A stretch of DNA of 64,000 nt. Source: Actinomycetota bacterium (GTDB taxonomy: Bacteria > Actinomycetota > Acidimicrobiia > IMCC26256 > PALSA-610). Position numbers and translations under genes: made by a program. Within the stretch, counting starts at the first letter, position 1; every line of letters begins with the position of its first letter. Of this stretch, positions 33,663 through 43,176 are shown piece by piece. The stretch covers positions 1 through 64,000 of the forward strand of contig SXJP01000002.1 of assembly GCA_005779395.1 (NCBI GenBank). The letters are read 5' to 3'. The notes beneath the pieces were generated by a model. That model saw nothing but the letters and a program-made list of their open reading frames with translations. It was not told where the DNA came from and did no database searches.

Positions 33663-34004
33663 TTATCGCTCGATGTTCTTTCGTACGGCTTCTGCGACCG
33701 ATTCGAACCATCCATCGCTCTGCAGCAACAGGTGGAAGTCGAGTAGGTCGTCGGGAGTCAAAGTCGGGCCAAGGTGAGACTCTTGCAACTCTGCTGGGAG
33801 TCTCCACACTTGCATACGTACTCCGCTTCCAACGAGCAGATCGACGATCCGTCGACTGGCGTCCTTGGCTACCGGATGGGCGCAATCCGGGCACCGGAAT
33901 GCGTACGATCCGCTCTCGTCGTCTGAGCAAATACGCACGACCAAGTCATTGGCCTTGAGTTGTACATCTCCGCAAGTTGGGCAATTAGCCCTGATCGTTG
34001 TCAC
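33663..34004 (-). CDS. Conserved zinc-ribbon protein
   Basis: A 113-residue protein. NCPTCGDVQLKANDL and YAFRCPDCAHPV give two CxxC pairs that form a zinc ribbon. The rest is helical and ends with LTPDDLLDFHLLLQSDGWFESVAEAV. It is a recognisable actinobacterial family of unknown function. A GTG start is used. As the first gene of a run leading through tatA, tatC and helY, it is likely co-expressed with them. Confidence 0.7.
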   Translation of the reverse strand: MTTIRANCPTCGDVQLKANDLVVRICSDDESGSYAFRCPDCAHPVAKDASRRIVDLLVGSGVRMQVWRLPAELQESHLGPTLTPDDLLDFHLLLQSDGWFESVAEAVRKNIER

Positions 34005-34122
34005 GGTCTACCGTCCTTGGTTCTCAGTTCGGCACGGATATCCGATCCGTTGCACGTGAGAACATTCGGCGCTCTAAGGCCCGTGCTTTAGGGTCGAAAT
34101 CGCTTTTGAACAGGAGTCATAT

Positions 34123-34848
34123 TTGAACCTTTCATTCCCTGGTAGCGATGTCGGACGTTGCGTCTATGGGTTCGCGCATCGTGGTGCGCGGCTCGAGGCG
34201 CCGGAAAACACCATCGACGCGTTTTCTCGCGCTTTGAGTTACGGACTCGCAGGTCTTGAAACCGATTGCTGGCTGAGCGCGGATGCTGAGGTGGTCTGCG
34301 TACACGACGCGCACGTGCGTCGAGGGTTGCGGCGAATCTCAGTTAGAAGGACGGCGGCCGACGAGTTAGCCGAATTTGGTGTGCCGCGGTTAGCGGATGT
34401 GTACGCGAAACTCGGTACCGATTTTCACTTGTCGATCGACGCTAAGCACTCTGAGGTCATCGCACCATTGCTTGCGGTGGCAGAGGAGGTCGGTGCGTCG
34501 GAACGCCTGTGGCTGTGCCATCCGCAAGTCGAAGCAATTTCCGGCAATCGAGGGGCGACGCGGGCGAACTTTGTCCATAGTCGTCGCCGTAGTTCGATTG
34601 ATGTGCCCCTCGAAAGGCACGCTTTCAACCTTGCCGCGGTCGGAATTCGGGCTATGAACTTTCACCACACTGAATGGACTTCCGGGCTAGTTTCGCTCTT
34701 CCACCGCTTCGGTGTTCTCGCGTTCGCGTGGGATGTCCAAGAAGAACGCCACCTTGCTGCAATGCTCGCGATCGGCGTTGATGGGCTTTACTGCGACCGG
34801 CCAGAGCGATTGCGCCTCGCTCTAGACGCGGCGGCTACAAGAACTTGA
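34123..34848 (+). CDS. Glycerophosphodiester phosphodiesterase
   Basis: A 241-residue GDPD TIM-barrel enzyme that releases glycerol-3-phosphate from lipid head-group esters. AHRGARLEAPENT holds the catalytic His, LETDCWLSADAEVVCVHD holds the Glu/Asp metal ligands and second His, and YCDRPERLRLAL closes the fold. The TTG start is supported by CAGGAG eight bases upstream. It has no signal peptide. Its end overlaps the end of the convergent lepB gene by 14 bases. Confidence 0.85.
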   Translation: MNLSFPGSDVGRCVYGFAHRGARLEAPENTIDAFSRALSYGLAGLETDCWLSADAEVVCVHDAHVRRGLRRISVRRTAADELAEFGVPRLADVYAKLGTDFHLSIDAKHSEVIAPLLAVAEEVGASERLWLCHPQVEAISGNRGATRANFVHSRRRSSIDVPLERHAFNLAAVGIRAMNFHHTEWTSGLVSLFHRFGVLAFAWDVQEERHLAAMLAIGVDGLYCDRPERLRLALDAAATRT

Positions 34849-35518
34849 ATCTACCGAACGGCCAGATGCGCACGAAGGCGCGCCCGATGATCGTGTCTTC
34901 GGGAATGTCGCCGTAGTTGCCTTGCTCTACGTTTCCGAACGACCGCGAGTCCGCAGACTTACATCGGTTGTCGCCCATTACGAAGACATGACCGGGCGGC
35001 ACAGTATGAGCGATGAGTCCATCGGCAACGCTATGCGCACATTCGGGATTCACATAGGGCTCGATTAACGGTTCGCCATCTATGAGTACTTCATTATTGC
35101 CGAGCTCGATGTAATCGCCGGGCAATCCAATTACTCGTTTGACGTAATCCTTGATGCCGTCATGTTGGCGATTCTTGGGAGCTTCGAATACGACGATATC
35201 GCCACGGTTTACGTCGTGGAAACGATACGAAAGCTTGTTCACGAGGATTCGATCGTTGTCGCAACCTGCACAGCCATGCAGTGTTGTCTCCATGGACTCG
35301 CTTGGAATCACGAACGCCTGAAACAAGAAAGTTTTGATCAAAAGTGCAATCGTCAAGGCCGAGACAATGAGGATGACCCACTCGATAGCTGCTTTGTTGC
35401 TCTTCGAGAGCTTCTTGCGTTTCATGAGCGGGACTTCCGGGAGCAATTCGGTCTCTATCTCTTGGCCGTTGGCGCTTTCCTCTCCGTTGCTAGTAGCGGA
35501 GTCGAGATCTGCGTTCAT
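34835..35518 (-). CDS. lepB: Signal peptidase I
   Basis: A 227-residue membrane signal peptidase of the bacterial Ser/Lys type. The catalytic Ser is in IPSESMETTL, the general-base Lys in DYVKRVIGLPGD, and the conserved GDNRCKSADSR box is present. One membrane anchor lies near residues 44-65 after an acidic cytoplasmic tail. Its ATG overlaps the pafC stop (ATGA), so the housekeeping peptidase is co-translated with the PafBC regulator. It is distinct from the SipW-type enzyme near the window start. Confidence 0.92.
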   Translation of the reverse strand: MNADLDSATSNGEESANGQEIETELLPEVPLMKRKKLSKSNKAAIEWVILIVSALTIALLIKTFLFQAFVIPSESMETTLHGCAGCDNDRILVNKLSYRFHDVNRGDIVVFEAPKNRQHDGIKDYVKRVIGLPGDYIELGNNEVLIDGEPLIEPYVNPECAHSVADGLIAHTVPPGHVFVMGDNRCKSADSRSFGNVEQGNYGDIPEDTIIGRAFVRIWPFGRFKFL

Positions 35519-36456
35519 GAGTGCTTGCCACGGTAGCGGTCGAGCATGCGTTGGGCCGGTTCGACCGCGATATCCCGGAATTCGGGTGGTGATACGACCA
35601 GAGCACTTGGGCCTAGGCGCAGCAACAGGTTCGACAGAAATGCGGGCCGAGTTACGGCCATCGTTACCCGGAGGTCGCCGCTGTCTCTCTTTAGGACACT
35701 CTCAACGGGGAATCGTTCTGCGACCCACGATGCGCTCGGGTCAATGTCGATTGTGACTCTTGGGTCTGTGGGCTTTGGATGAAAAATTGTGAGTGAAAGC
35801 TTTTCACTTTCTGGCGGAGCGAAGTGTTCATAGGTCTGTTCGATGGCGACAATGCGATCGACCCGAAACAGTCTGTCGGCGCGTGCATGGTGGCAGTAAG
35901 CCTCTAGGTACCACTCGCCCATCGCACAAAACACGCCGACGGGATCTATGACTCGGGTTGTGGTTCCTTCAGTGCCGGCGGCCGCGTAGACGATCCTGAT
36001 GCGAACCGAACTGTCAGTCGCTTCGCGCACTTCTTCGAGATGACGCGGTGCTGGTATTTCGACGATGAGCTCCGGCGATCCGAGAGTGTTCTCGAGTTTT
36101 CGCAAGGCCATGGCGAGCGGTCCATCTGCTTCGGCTCCCGGTACTGCGAGCAAAGCGCGGCCGGCAGTAAGTAATGCGAGACCTTCGGCTGCTGACAACT
36201 GCATAGGCCGACTAAACGAGTCGGCCATCCAGAGCGTGATCTTGTCGTCGGTTGTGTCGACATCGATGTAATCGCCGCCTCCGAATGGGGGTACGCCGAT
36301 CATCAGGATGAGATCTAGATCGTCCTCTAGCTCCTCGATGCTTAACCCAAATCGAGTTGCCGCAACTTCTTTTGATATTCCGGGGTTGTTTACGAGGAAA
36401 GGAACGAGCGCAAGAATTCTCTGTATGTCTTCCGCAGGTAGGCGTCGCGGGCTCAT
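35515..36456 (-). CDS. pafC: WYL-domain regulator PafC
   Basis: A 313-residue protein with an N-terminal winged helix (PAEDIQRILALVPFLVNNPGISKEVAATRFGLS) and a WYL domain with GEWYLEAYCHHARADRLFRVDRI, followed by the WCX-type C-domain. PafC forms a heterodimer with PafB that activates the LexA-independent DNA-damage response in mycobacteria. The ATG at 36456 overlaps the pafB stop, fixing the start. The order pafA-DUF3866-pafB-pafC agrees with the actinobacterial norm. Confidence 0.88.
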   Translation of the reverse strand: MSPRRLPAEDIQRILALVPFLVNNPGISKEVAATRFGLSIEELEDDLDLILMIGVPPFGGGDYIDVDTTDDKITLWMADSFSRPMQLSAAEGLALLTAGRALLAVPGAEADGPLAMALRKLENTLGSPELIVEIPAPRHLEEVREATDSSVRIRIVYAAAGTEGTTTRVIDPVGVFCAMGEWYLEAYCHHARADRLFRVDRIVAIEQTYEHFAPPESEKLSLTIFHPKPTDPRVTIDIDPSASWVAERFPVESVLKRDSGDLRVTMAVTRPAFLSNLLLRLGPSALVVSPPEFRDIAVEPAQRMLDRYRGKHS

Positions 36457-37397
36457 GCTGATCCGTGGCCTCGCGCGACAACATCTTCGAGCCATGCGAT
36501 CGTGTCGGCGCGAAACGACTCAGGACTGAGGATCTCGATTCTGTCTTCGAACTCGAATAGCCGAGAACGCAATGCAGTTGGATTCGAGACATCAATGGTG
36601 AGTACTACGGCAGAACCGTCTGCTTCGGCTCGGTCAGTCTCGGTGCCGAGTGCAGCATCGACCTCCGAGATGCAGTCAGCGTCGACGAGAATTCTGACCT
36701 CCGTGTGCTCGCTTCCGAAATGCCAAGGCTGGTCGACGTGGAACTCTTCTGGACGAAAATCGTCGGGAACCTCGAAAGTGCGGCTGTGGTCCAACTTGAC
36801 GTCGTTGGCTATGCGGTCAACTCGGAACGTTCGCACAGCCTCGCGATCACAGTCGAAGCCGACTAGATACCACCGACCGCCTCGGCTGCTGAGATTCCAT
36901 GGCTGAACTCTGCGTTGCGTCGACTGGTAGGTGAAAAAAACGCGTAGACGCTTCCGAAAACCATCAAACAGCGGCGCTAGCTGTGGCAGCAGAGGGAGCG
37001 AAGCAATCGGCGAAGTCCCGCTGACCGGCGCGCTCCCTAGCTTTAGCAATGCGCCGTCGCCAATGCCGCTGCCAAGCGAAACAGCGTTGACAGCTACGCG
37101 CAATGCCGCGGTCTCAGAGTCTGTGAGATCAAGATCTGGGAGAAAATATTCATTCGGATCGACGGTATATGCCTGGTCACTCGACCCGGTGCCTGCAAGC
37201 ACCTTGATCGGCACTCCCATACTGCGCAGCATCTCTTTGTCGCGCTCGAACGCTCTTCGTCCTGCGTCGTTATCACCCGCGTATCCGGGGATCTCGCTGA
37301 GTATCTCGATTCGAGTCACGGGTTGCTTGCATTCGAGAAGAAACGCGAGCAAATTAAGTACGCGCTCTGATCGGCTCGGACCGTCGGACTGTGACAC
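36453..37397 (-). CDS. pafB: WYL-domain regulator PafB
   Basis: A 314-residue partner of PafC. The N-terminal helix-turn-helix has SRSERVLNLLAFLLECKQPVTRIEI, and the WYL domain contains SRGGRWYLVGFDCDREAV followed by RTFRVDRI. The GTG at 37397 is chosen because it lies just after the DUF3866 stop and matches the usual PafB opening; an ATG further up would overlap DUF3866 by more than 40 bases. The ATGA overlap with pafC suggests equal production of the two subunits. Confidence 0.85.
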   Translation of the reverse strand: MSQSDGPSRSERVLNLLAFLLECKQPVTRIEILSEIPGYAGDNDAGRRAFERDKEMLRSMGVPIKVLAGTGSSDQAYTVDPNEYFLPDLDLTDSETAALRVAVNAVSLGSGIGDGALLKLGSAPVSGTSPIASLPLLPQLAPLFDGFRKRLRVFFTYQSTQRRVQPWNLSSRGGRWYLVGFDCDREAVRTFRVDRIANDVKLDHSRTFEVPDDFRPEEFHVDQPWHFGSEHTEVRILVDADCISEVDAALGTETDRAEADGSAVVLTIDVSNPTALRSRLFEFEDRIEILSPESFRADTIAWLEDVVARGHGSA

Positions 37398-37407
37398 GGT
37401 CGCCAAT

Positions 37408-38457
37408 CTACGGGCTACAGGCGAGGACGGCAGCGGCCGCTGCGCATTCATGGAGTATCGGATCGTCTTTCGCTGCCCGTCCCATCGACGAAACCTTGAG
37501 TTGGTGCTCAGTGAATAGAGCGACGACATCGGGAATTTGCACTTCTCTCACTTCGTGGCGCGCGTCGATGCGCGAGGCCTCTAGAGAATCGCGAAACTGC
37601 GAACTTGCTGTGTGTGGAAAGGCAACTTCCGAGCGCCTAGACGTGAGTCGCGAAAGCGCACTAACGGTGTGATGGCTGATATTGCGGTGCCGTTCGCGGG
37701 GATCGGAATCACTCGCGCGTAGACATGCGATGCTTCGAGCACCGAGCGCAGATGCCATGTCGAGGGTCGATGCGAGTTCGACACCGGAGTAGCCGAGCGC
37801 CGTGTTAGTACCAACGATTCCAGGTCCCATCGCAACGATCGCGATGTCGGCGTTCACGACATGGCGAGCGATAACGAGGGCGCTAGCGAGTGAGACTGCT
37901 TCGTAGTCGCCACCGAATGCCTGTCCTGCTGTTATCGAGCAGTCGATGATTGACTTCTCACGAAGCGATGCCACGAGGTCAGAAAGAGCGAGTGGCAACG
38001 CTGCGCCATCGGTCATCACGTATGCGATCCGACACCCTGGTTTCGCATGCCGCGCCGCTACTGCTATCCCAGCAAGCTGGCTGTGTAGCGAGCTGGCAAT
38101 GACAACGAGCGGATCGACCGTTTCGACATGCTCAAGCTCTCGGTGGTGTTCTTCTGTGCTTCCGACATCTGCTTGCAGGCTCGTGTATCGAAGCTTCATG
38201 ATGTGGCCGGGTCCGGGTTGCTGCCACTCCCGGCGGCGCAAATTCCAATGCACAAAGTGCCAGCCGCCAGTGCCTAGTCCAAGATCTACCGCTGTCGTAT
38301 TAACTATGACTTCGTCGCCGATGTCGACAGAGCCGATTAGCTCGGTTAGCACATATGCCCGAGAGGGTTGGCCGCTAGCGAGGGCAACCATAACCTTTTG
38401 CAGTCCGGGTCGCTGTGCTGTGACGGTTGTGATGAATCCGGTAGAGAAAGCTGGCAA
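37408..38457 (-). CDS. DUF3866 family protein
   Basis: A 349-residue protein of the DUF3866 family, which is usually found between pafA and pafB in actinobacteria. The early strands RAYVLTELIGSVDIGDEVIVNTTAVDLGLGTGGWHFVHWNL and HIMKLRYTSLQADVGSTEEHH are typical. No biochemical role is known to me. The TTG start lies right after the pafA stop, so it is part of the proteasome transcript. The conserved position suggests a link with pupylation or the PafBC response. Confidence 0.8.
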   Translation of the reverse strand: MPAFSTGFITTVTAQRPGLQKVMVALASGQPSRAYVLTELIGSVDIGDEVIVNTTAVDLGLGTGGWHFVHWNLRRREWQQPGPGHIMKLRYTSLQADVGSTEEHHRELEHVETVDPLVVIASSLHSQLAGIAVAARHAKPGCRIAYVMTDGAALPLALSDLVASLREKSIIDCSITAGQAFGGDYEAVSLASALVIARHVVNADIAIVAMGPGIVGTNTALGYSGVELASTLDMASALGARSIACLRASDSDPRERHRNISHHTVSALSRLTSRRSEVAFPHTASSQFRDSLEASRIDARHEVREVQIPDVVALFTEHQLKVSSMGRAAKDDPILHECAAAAAVLACSP

Positions 38458-38460
38458 GAC

Positions 38461-39819
38461 CTAGAGGCTAGCTATGAGACGGTCGACGCGGTCATCGCGA
38501 CTCTTAAAGGGGTCTTTGCACAGGACTGTTCGTTGGGCTTGGTCGTTGAGTTTTAGGTGGACCCAATCGACCGTGTAATCACGCTTGCGTTCCTTAGCCT
38601 TCTTGATGAAGGCGCCCCTGAGGCGAGCACGAGTTGTTTCGGGAGCGTTGTCGACCGCGAGATCAATTCGTGCATCGTCCACGGCGCGCTCGACGAGACC
38701 GCGTTCGGCCATCTTGTAATAGAGCGACCGTGACCGCGTGACATCGTGGTACGCAAGGTCCATTAGAGCGATCTTCGGATGAGCGAGTGGAAGATCATTC
38801 CTTGCGCGGTAAGACTCGATCAGGTGGTGTTTGATCACCCAGTCGACCTCGGTCTTGAGTTCAAGAGGGTCGCGCTCGATTGTCGACATCACGTGCTGCC
38901 ACATGTCCAAGGCGCGTTGTTCTTGGTCTGGCAGTCCTCGTCTCTTGGCGAACTTCAAGGCGCGGGTCAGGTATTCGGACTGTATTTCAAATGCTGAGAG
39001 CTCGCGCCCGTTCGCGAGCCGAACCTTGCGTCTGCATGTGATGTCGTGGCTGATTTCTCTGATTGCCCTGATCGGGTTCTCAAGTGACAGATCGCGCCAC
39101 GGAGCAGAGTCCTCTTCGAGCATCTTCAAAATGATTGATGCTGTCCCGCACTTGAGAAAGGTCGTGTACTCACTCATGTTCGAGTCGCCAACGATTACGT
39201 GAAGACGACGGAACCGTTCGGCATCGGCATGGGGCTCGTCGCGCGTGTTAATTATCGGTCGTGACCTTGTCGTGGCAGAGGACACCCCTTCCCAGATGTG
39301 CTCTGCGCGTTGCGCTATGCAATACATAGCTCCCCTGGCTGTCTGCAGCACCTTGCCGGCTCCGGCATAAATCTGGCGTGACACGAGGAATGGAATGAGA
39401 ACCTCGGTAGTCTTCGCGAAGTCGCCGCCGCGCTCCACTAGGTAGTTCTCGTGACACCCGTAGCTGTTCCCTGCAGAGTCAGTGTTGTTCTTGAAGACGT
39501 AAACCTCGCCTCGAATACCTTCTTCCGCGAGGCGTTGTTCGGCGTTCTTGACGAGGTCCTCGAGAATGCGTTCGCCAGCCTTGTCGTGGGCTACGAGGTC
39601 GAGAATTGAATCGCATTCTGGGGTTGCGTACTCGGGGTGGCTTCCGACATCGAGGTATAGGCGGGCGCCATTTTCTAGGAAGACGTTAGAGCTTCTACCC
39701 CATGACACAACGCGTCGGAACAAATACCGGGCGACTTCGTCGGGGCTTAGGCGACGCTGGCCACGCAACGTGCACGTCACGCCGTACTCATTTTCGAGAC
39801 CGAAGATGCGCCGGTCCAT
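38461..39819 (-). CDS. pafA: Pup-protein ligase PafA
   Basis: A 452-residue ATP-dependent ligase that joins the C-terminal Glu of Pup to substrate lysines. It is related to glutamine synthetase: FGLENEYGV starts the ATP site, [16 protein letters not shown] gives metal ligands, and [20 protein letters not shown] is the conserved glycine-rich core (with F in place of the first Tyr). The family C-domain is complete. It begins 5 bases after prcA. A separate paralogue, Dop, is encoded upstream. Confidence 0.95.
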   Translation of the reverse strand: MDRRIFGLENEYGVTCTLRGQRRLSPDEVARYLFRRVVSWGRSSNVFLENGARLYLDVGSHPEYATPECDSILDLVAHDKAGERILEDLVKNAEQRLAEEGIRGEVYVFKNNTDSAGNSYGCHENYLVERGGDFAKTTEVLIPFLVSRQIYAGAGKVLQTARGAMYCIAQRAEHIWEGVSSATTRSRPIINTRDEPHADAERFRRLHVIVGDSNMSEYTTFLKCGTASIILKMLEEDSAPWRDLSLENPIRAIREISHDITCRRKVRLANGRELSAFEIQSEYLTRALKFAKRRGLPDQEQRALDMWQHVMSTIERDPLELKTEVDWVIKHHLIESYRARNDLPLAHPKIALMDLAYHDVTRSRSLYYKMAERGLVERAVDDARIDLAVDNAPETTRARLRGAFIKKAKERKRDYTVDWVHLKLNDQAQRTVLCKDPFKSRDDRVDRLIASL

Positions 39820-39824
39820 ACTGT

Positions 39825-40502
39825 TCAGCTCAGCAAACTGTCGAGTTCGCTATTTCTGATTCGACGAAAGCGTCTGCGTGGGCGTGTCCTGTCGAGGATT
39901 GCCACTTCAAGTTGCGACGGTTCGAGAGCGCCTTTTGATCCGCCGAGGACTTTCGCTCCAAGCTTCAGGCATGTTGCTAAGTCGGCTTGCGCGTCATACT
40001 CGGCCTTGAGTGCTTCGGTGATCGACTCAGAATTTCCACCGATCGCAGAGAAGTCCTGTTCGTCCATGACAACGCCGTCATAAAAGATGTGGTATAGCTC
40101 GTCTTTATCGACGCTCTCTGCAACTTCGCAGACAAGTAGTTCTACCTCGTAGGGCTTCATCTCATGGGTGAAGACTTGTCCGAGAGTTTGTGCATACGCG
40201 TTAGCGATTTCGCGAGCCGATACGTCCTCCCGCGAATAGCTAAAGCCCTTCATGTCCGCACTTCGGATCCCAGCGACTTTGAGCATCTGAAATTCGTTGT
40301 ATTTTCCAACAGCAGCGAACGCGATCTTGTCGTAAATCTCGCTCGTCTTGCTCAAGGTCTTGCTCGGGTTATCGGCAACCAACAGGATTCCCGGAGCACA
40401 ACATAGGGCGACGAGATCGCGCCCGCGTGCAATGTTCTTGCGCGCGTACTCCGCGCGGTCTTTCATAACCTGCTCTGGCGAGACGTAGAACGGCATGGTC
40501 AT
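39825..40502 (-). CDS. prcA: Proteasome alpha subunit
   Basis: A 225-residue structural subunit of the 20S outer rings. [23 protein letters not shown] is the gating N-terminus, and KISELYDK-like [21 protein letters not shown] follows. The last residues are basic. The ATG overlaps the prcB stop (ATGA), giving coupled synthesis of alpha and beta subunits. The C-terminal part binds the HbYX-like tail of Mpa in known systems. Confidence 0.95.
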   Translation of the reverse strand: MTMPFYVSPEQVMKDRAEYARKNIARGRDLVALCCAPGILLVADNPSKTLSKTSEIYDKIAFAAVGKYNEFQMLKVAGIRSADMKGFSYSREDVSAREIANAYAQTLGQVFTHEMKPYEVELLVCEVAESVDKDELYHIFYDGVVMDEQDFSAIGGNSESITEALKAEYDAQADLATCLKLGAKVLGGSKGALEPSQLEVAILDRTRPRRRFRRIRNSELDSLLS

Positions 40503-41341
40503 GAGTTCTCTCCCCGTTCCCCACCGCGTTCAGGTCCACCGAGCAAAGCCTGACTCCGTGCTTCGATGTCGTCATCAGTGAGTGATCGGTAGCCGTCGGC
40601 ATCGATAATCGCGACGGTTGGATAGATGCGTCTGACCAAATCTGGTCCGCCAGTTGCGACGTCCTCGTCTGCTGCTGCGAAAAGCGATCTGATCGCGAGG
40701 GCAACAGCGTCGTCGGCCGAGAGCGCATCGTTCCAGCCGCCCTTTACCCAATTACGAGCATGAATGGACCCGCTCCCGGTAGTGGCGTAATCGAGTTCTT
40801 CGTAGCGACCACCGGTTGCGTCGTAGGTAAAAACCCGCCCAGCATTCTTGGCGTGATCGAACCCGGCAAATATCGGTACGACCACGAAGCCCTGCATGGC
40901 AGCTGGAAGATTGGCACGGACCATGTGTGACAACTGGTTCGCCTTGCCTTCGAGGCTGAGCTGATCGCCTTGGACCTTCTCGTAATGCTCGAGTTGCGTT
41001 TGAAACAACCGGATCATCTCGATGGCAGGTCCGGCACTACCGGCGATGGCAACCCCTGAGTAGTCGTCAGCTGCCTGGACTTTCTCCATCCGGCGCCCGG
41101 CTATGGAGTAGCCAGCCGTTGCGCGACGGTCGCCTGCCATAACTACGCCTCCTGCGAAGCGAATCGCAACGACTGTCGTGCCGTGAGGGATGTCTGGAGC
41201 TTGGTTACTCGATCCAGGTGAACGTACGGAATCAAGTGTTGAGGTAGCTAGCGCGTTTGGTTGCACGCGCCGCAATAGATCCATGAACGATGGACCAGGG
41301 TCCATGCTCGTTGCGAAAAATGGAAGCGAACTATCTTGCAT
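40499..41341 (-). CDS. prcB: Proteasome beta subunit
   Basis: A 280-residue precursor of the proteolytic inner-ring subunit. A 54-residue propeptide ends at PHG, so the catalytic nucleophile is Thr55 in GTTVVAIRFAGGVVMAGDRRAT. The Asp/Lys active-site partners are in the same stretch (GDRRAT) and in the GRRMEKV segment. Self-cleavage exposes Thr. It is 48 bases downstream of pup. Confidence 0.95.
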   Translation of the reverse strand: MQDSSLPFFATSMDPGPSFMDLLRRVQPNALATSTLDSVRSPGSSNQAPDIPHGTTVVAIRFAGGVVMAGDRRATAGYSIAGRRMEKVQAADDYSGVAIAGSAGPAIEMIRLFQTQLEHYEKVQGDQLSLEGKANQLSHMVRANLPAAMQGFVVVPIFAGFDHAKNAGRVFTYDATGGRYEELDYATTGSGSIHARNWVKGGWNDALSADDAVALAIRSLFAAADEDVATGGPDLVRRIYPTVAIIDADGYRSLTDDDIEARSQALLGGPERGGERGENS

Positions 41342-41388
41342 CGGCGCCCAATCTAATTCGTGTGGGCCGACCGGTTCACCCGTCGGCG

Positions 41389-41583
41389 CTATTCGCCGCC
41401 CTTTTGTACGTACGAACGAACAAATTCTTCTGCGTTTGTTTCGAGAACACTGTCAATTTCATCAAGCAGATCATCGAGGTCGGATTTGAGCTTTTCAGAA
41501 GTTTCGGTGGGCGCGGCGGTCTCAGCAACTTGTTCATCGCGCTTTTGTGGCGTCGGTTTGCGAATCTGTTCACGCTCTGGCAT
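41389..41583 (-). CDS. pup: Prokaryotic ubiquitin-like protein Pup, ending in GGE
   Basis: A 64-residue disordered tag. The Mpa-binding coiled region is LKSDLDDLLDEIDSVLETNAEEFV and the end is SYVQKGGE. The terminal Glu is encoded directly (GGC GGC GAA then TAG), so it is ready for ligation without deamidation; in mycobacteria the gene encodes Gln and Dop must convert it. The ATG has an AGGAAGG site. It lies between dop and prcB as in other actinobacteria. Confidence 0.95.
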   Translation of the reverse strand: MPEREQIRKPTPQKRDEQVAETAAPTETSEKLKSDLDDLLDEIDSVLETNAEEFVRSYVQKGGE

Positions 41584-41679
41584 GGTGGATTACCTTCCTT
41601 GCTGGACCAACTTCGATCCTACGCATCTATCGGTCCTAAACCACGGCAGGCTTTGAGATTTAGAAAAGATATTTACCAG

Positions 41680-43167
41680 TTATCCCTGAAGGCGATCAAG
41701 GAGTTCCCGCGGCGTCCTTACGGAACTGAGCAAGGCACCAACGTGATCTTCGGTTCCTCTAGTTGGCTCCATCATCGGTATTCGCCGCAGGGGCTCAACT
41801 CCAACATCGAGCACGAGGCTGTCCCAGTTTGCAGCCACCACCGAGTCGGGCCAACGCTTCAATACAGTACCCCGAAAATATGCGCGAGTTGTTGGTGGTG
41901 GTTCTTTCATAGCGTTTTGGACTGAAGTTTCGTCCGTCACCCGCTCGACCTTGCCCGCCGCCACTAAGCGTTCAAATAGGGACTTGTCTGGACGAACATC
42001 GTGATACTGAAGATCCAAGAGTTTGAGTTTCGGATCGGTCCATTCGAGATTGTCGCGATCGGCGTACGCCTTTAAGAGTTGATATTTAGTAACCCAGTCG
42101 AGTACCCCGTCAAGCGATGTGAAATTGGTCTCGAGAGCATTGAGTGTCTGTTCCCATCGATCGAGCACGAGCTTGCCTACTGTGTCGCCGCCGCAAACCG
42201 CTAGTCCGAACTCGTCGGCATATTTACGTGCCTGAGTGAGATACTCCCATTGAATCTCGATCGGAGTCGCTGTTGACCCGTCCGCAAGTTGCAGCGACTC
42301 TCGCAACGAAACATCGTGGGAAACCGCACGCATTGCCGGAACAGCAGAGGCGAGCGTGAAATCTTTCGACATGAAGTCGTCTTCGATCATTGCTAGACAA
42401 ATTGCGGTAGTTCCGACCTTTAGAAGCGTCGAGACTTCGCAGAGGTTTGCGTCTCCGACGATGACATGCAGGCGCCTGTACTTGTGAGGGTCGGCATGCG
42501 GTTCGTCTCGAGTGTTGATAATGGGGCGCTTGAGCGTCGTCTCAAGACCGACTTCCTCCTCGAAGAAATCGGCGCGCTGCGTGATCTGGAATCCAATGTT
42601 GTCCGAGCCGTTCTCTCCGCCGACTTTTCCGGCGCCGCAATAGATCTGCCGGGTGACGAACCAAGGAATCAGATTTCGGACAAGCCGTACGAAAGAAACG
42701 GTCCGATCGACCAAATAGTTCTCGTGACATCCGTAGCTGTTTCCTTTGCCGTCAGAATTGTTCTTGTAAACGACAATTTCCTGTCCGTCTCCAAGGATGC
42801 GCCGCGCTGCCTGCATGGACCTCGCGAGGATGCGCTCGCCCGCCTTGTCGTAGAGCACAGCTTGTAGCGCGTCGCTGCATTCGGGGCTTGAATACTCGGG
42901 GTGGGCATGATCAACGTAATAACGGGCGCCGTTTGTTAGGACAGCGTTTACGAGATGGGTCTCTATGTCGGGCGGTTGAGCGCCTTGCCGAGCGAATCCA
43001 CGAGCGTCGGTTGCTGGCGACTCGTCTTCGAAGTCCCATCCGACGCGGTGGTCATCGACGTAGCCATTGATCAACATCGACGATGCAAGAACCGGATTGG
43101 GATCTGCAGCGCCGCGCAAGACGACCCCGTACTCGGTTTCGATACCGCAGAGCTTTGCTACTGCCAC
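41680..43167 (-). CDS. dop: Depupylase Dop
   Basis: A 495-residue paralogue of PafA that removes Pup from proteins and, where needed, deamidates Pup. The ATP-site opening is GIETEYGVVLRG, the metal-binding region is YVDHAHPEYSSPECSD, and [21 protein letters not shown] follows. The insertion near residues 45-75 corresponds to the Dop loop that separates it from PafA. Because Pup here ends in Glu, the deamidase function is not required, leaving depupylation as the likely role. Confidence 0.93.
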   Translation of the reverse strand: MAVAKLCGIETEYGVVLRGAADPNPVLASSMLINGYVDDHRVGWDFEDESPATDARGFARQGAQPPDIETHLVNAVLTNGARYYVDHAHPEYSSPECSDALQAVLYDKAGERILARSMQAARRILGDGQEIVVYKNNSDGKGNSYGCHENYLVDRTVSFVRLVRNLIPWFVTRQIYCGAGKVGGENGSDNIGFQITQRADFFEEEVGLETTLKRPIINTRDEPHADPHKYRRLHVIVGDANLCEVSTLLKVGTTAICLAMIEDDFMSKDFTLASAVPAMRAVSHDVSLRESLQLADGSTATPIEIQWEYLTQARKYADEFGLAVCGGDTVGKLVLDRWEQTLNALETNFTSLDGVLDWVTKYQLLKAYADRDNLEWTDPKLKLLDLQYHDVRPDKSLFERLVAAGKVERVTDETSVQNAMKEPPPTTRAYFRGTVLKRWPDSVVAANWDSLVLDVGVEPLRRIPMMEPTRGTEDHVGALLSSVRTPRELLDRLQG

Positions 43168-43176
43168 GGTCGAAGC

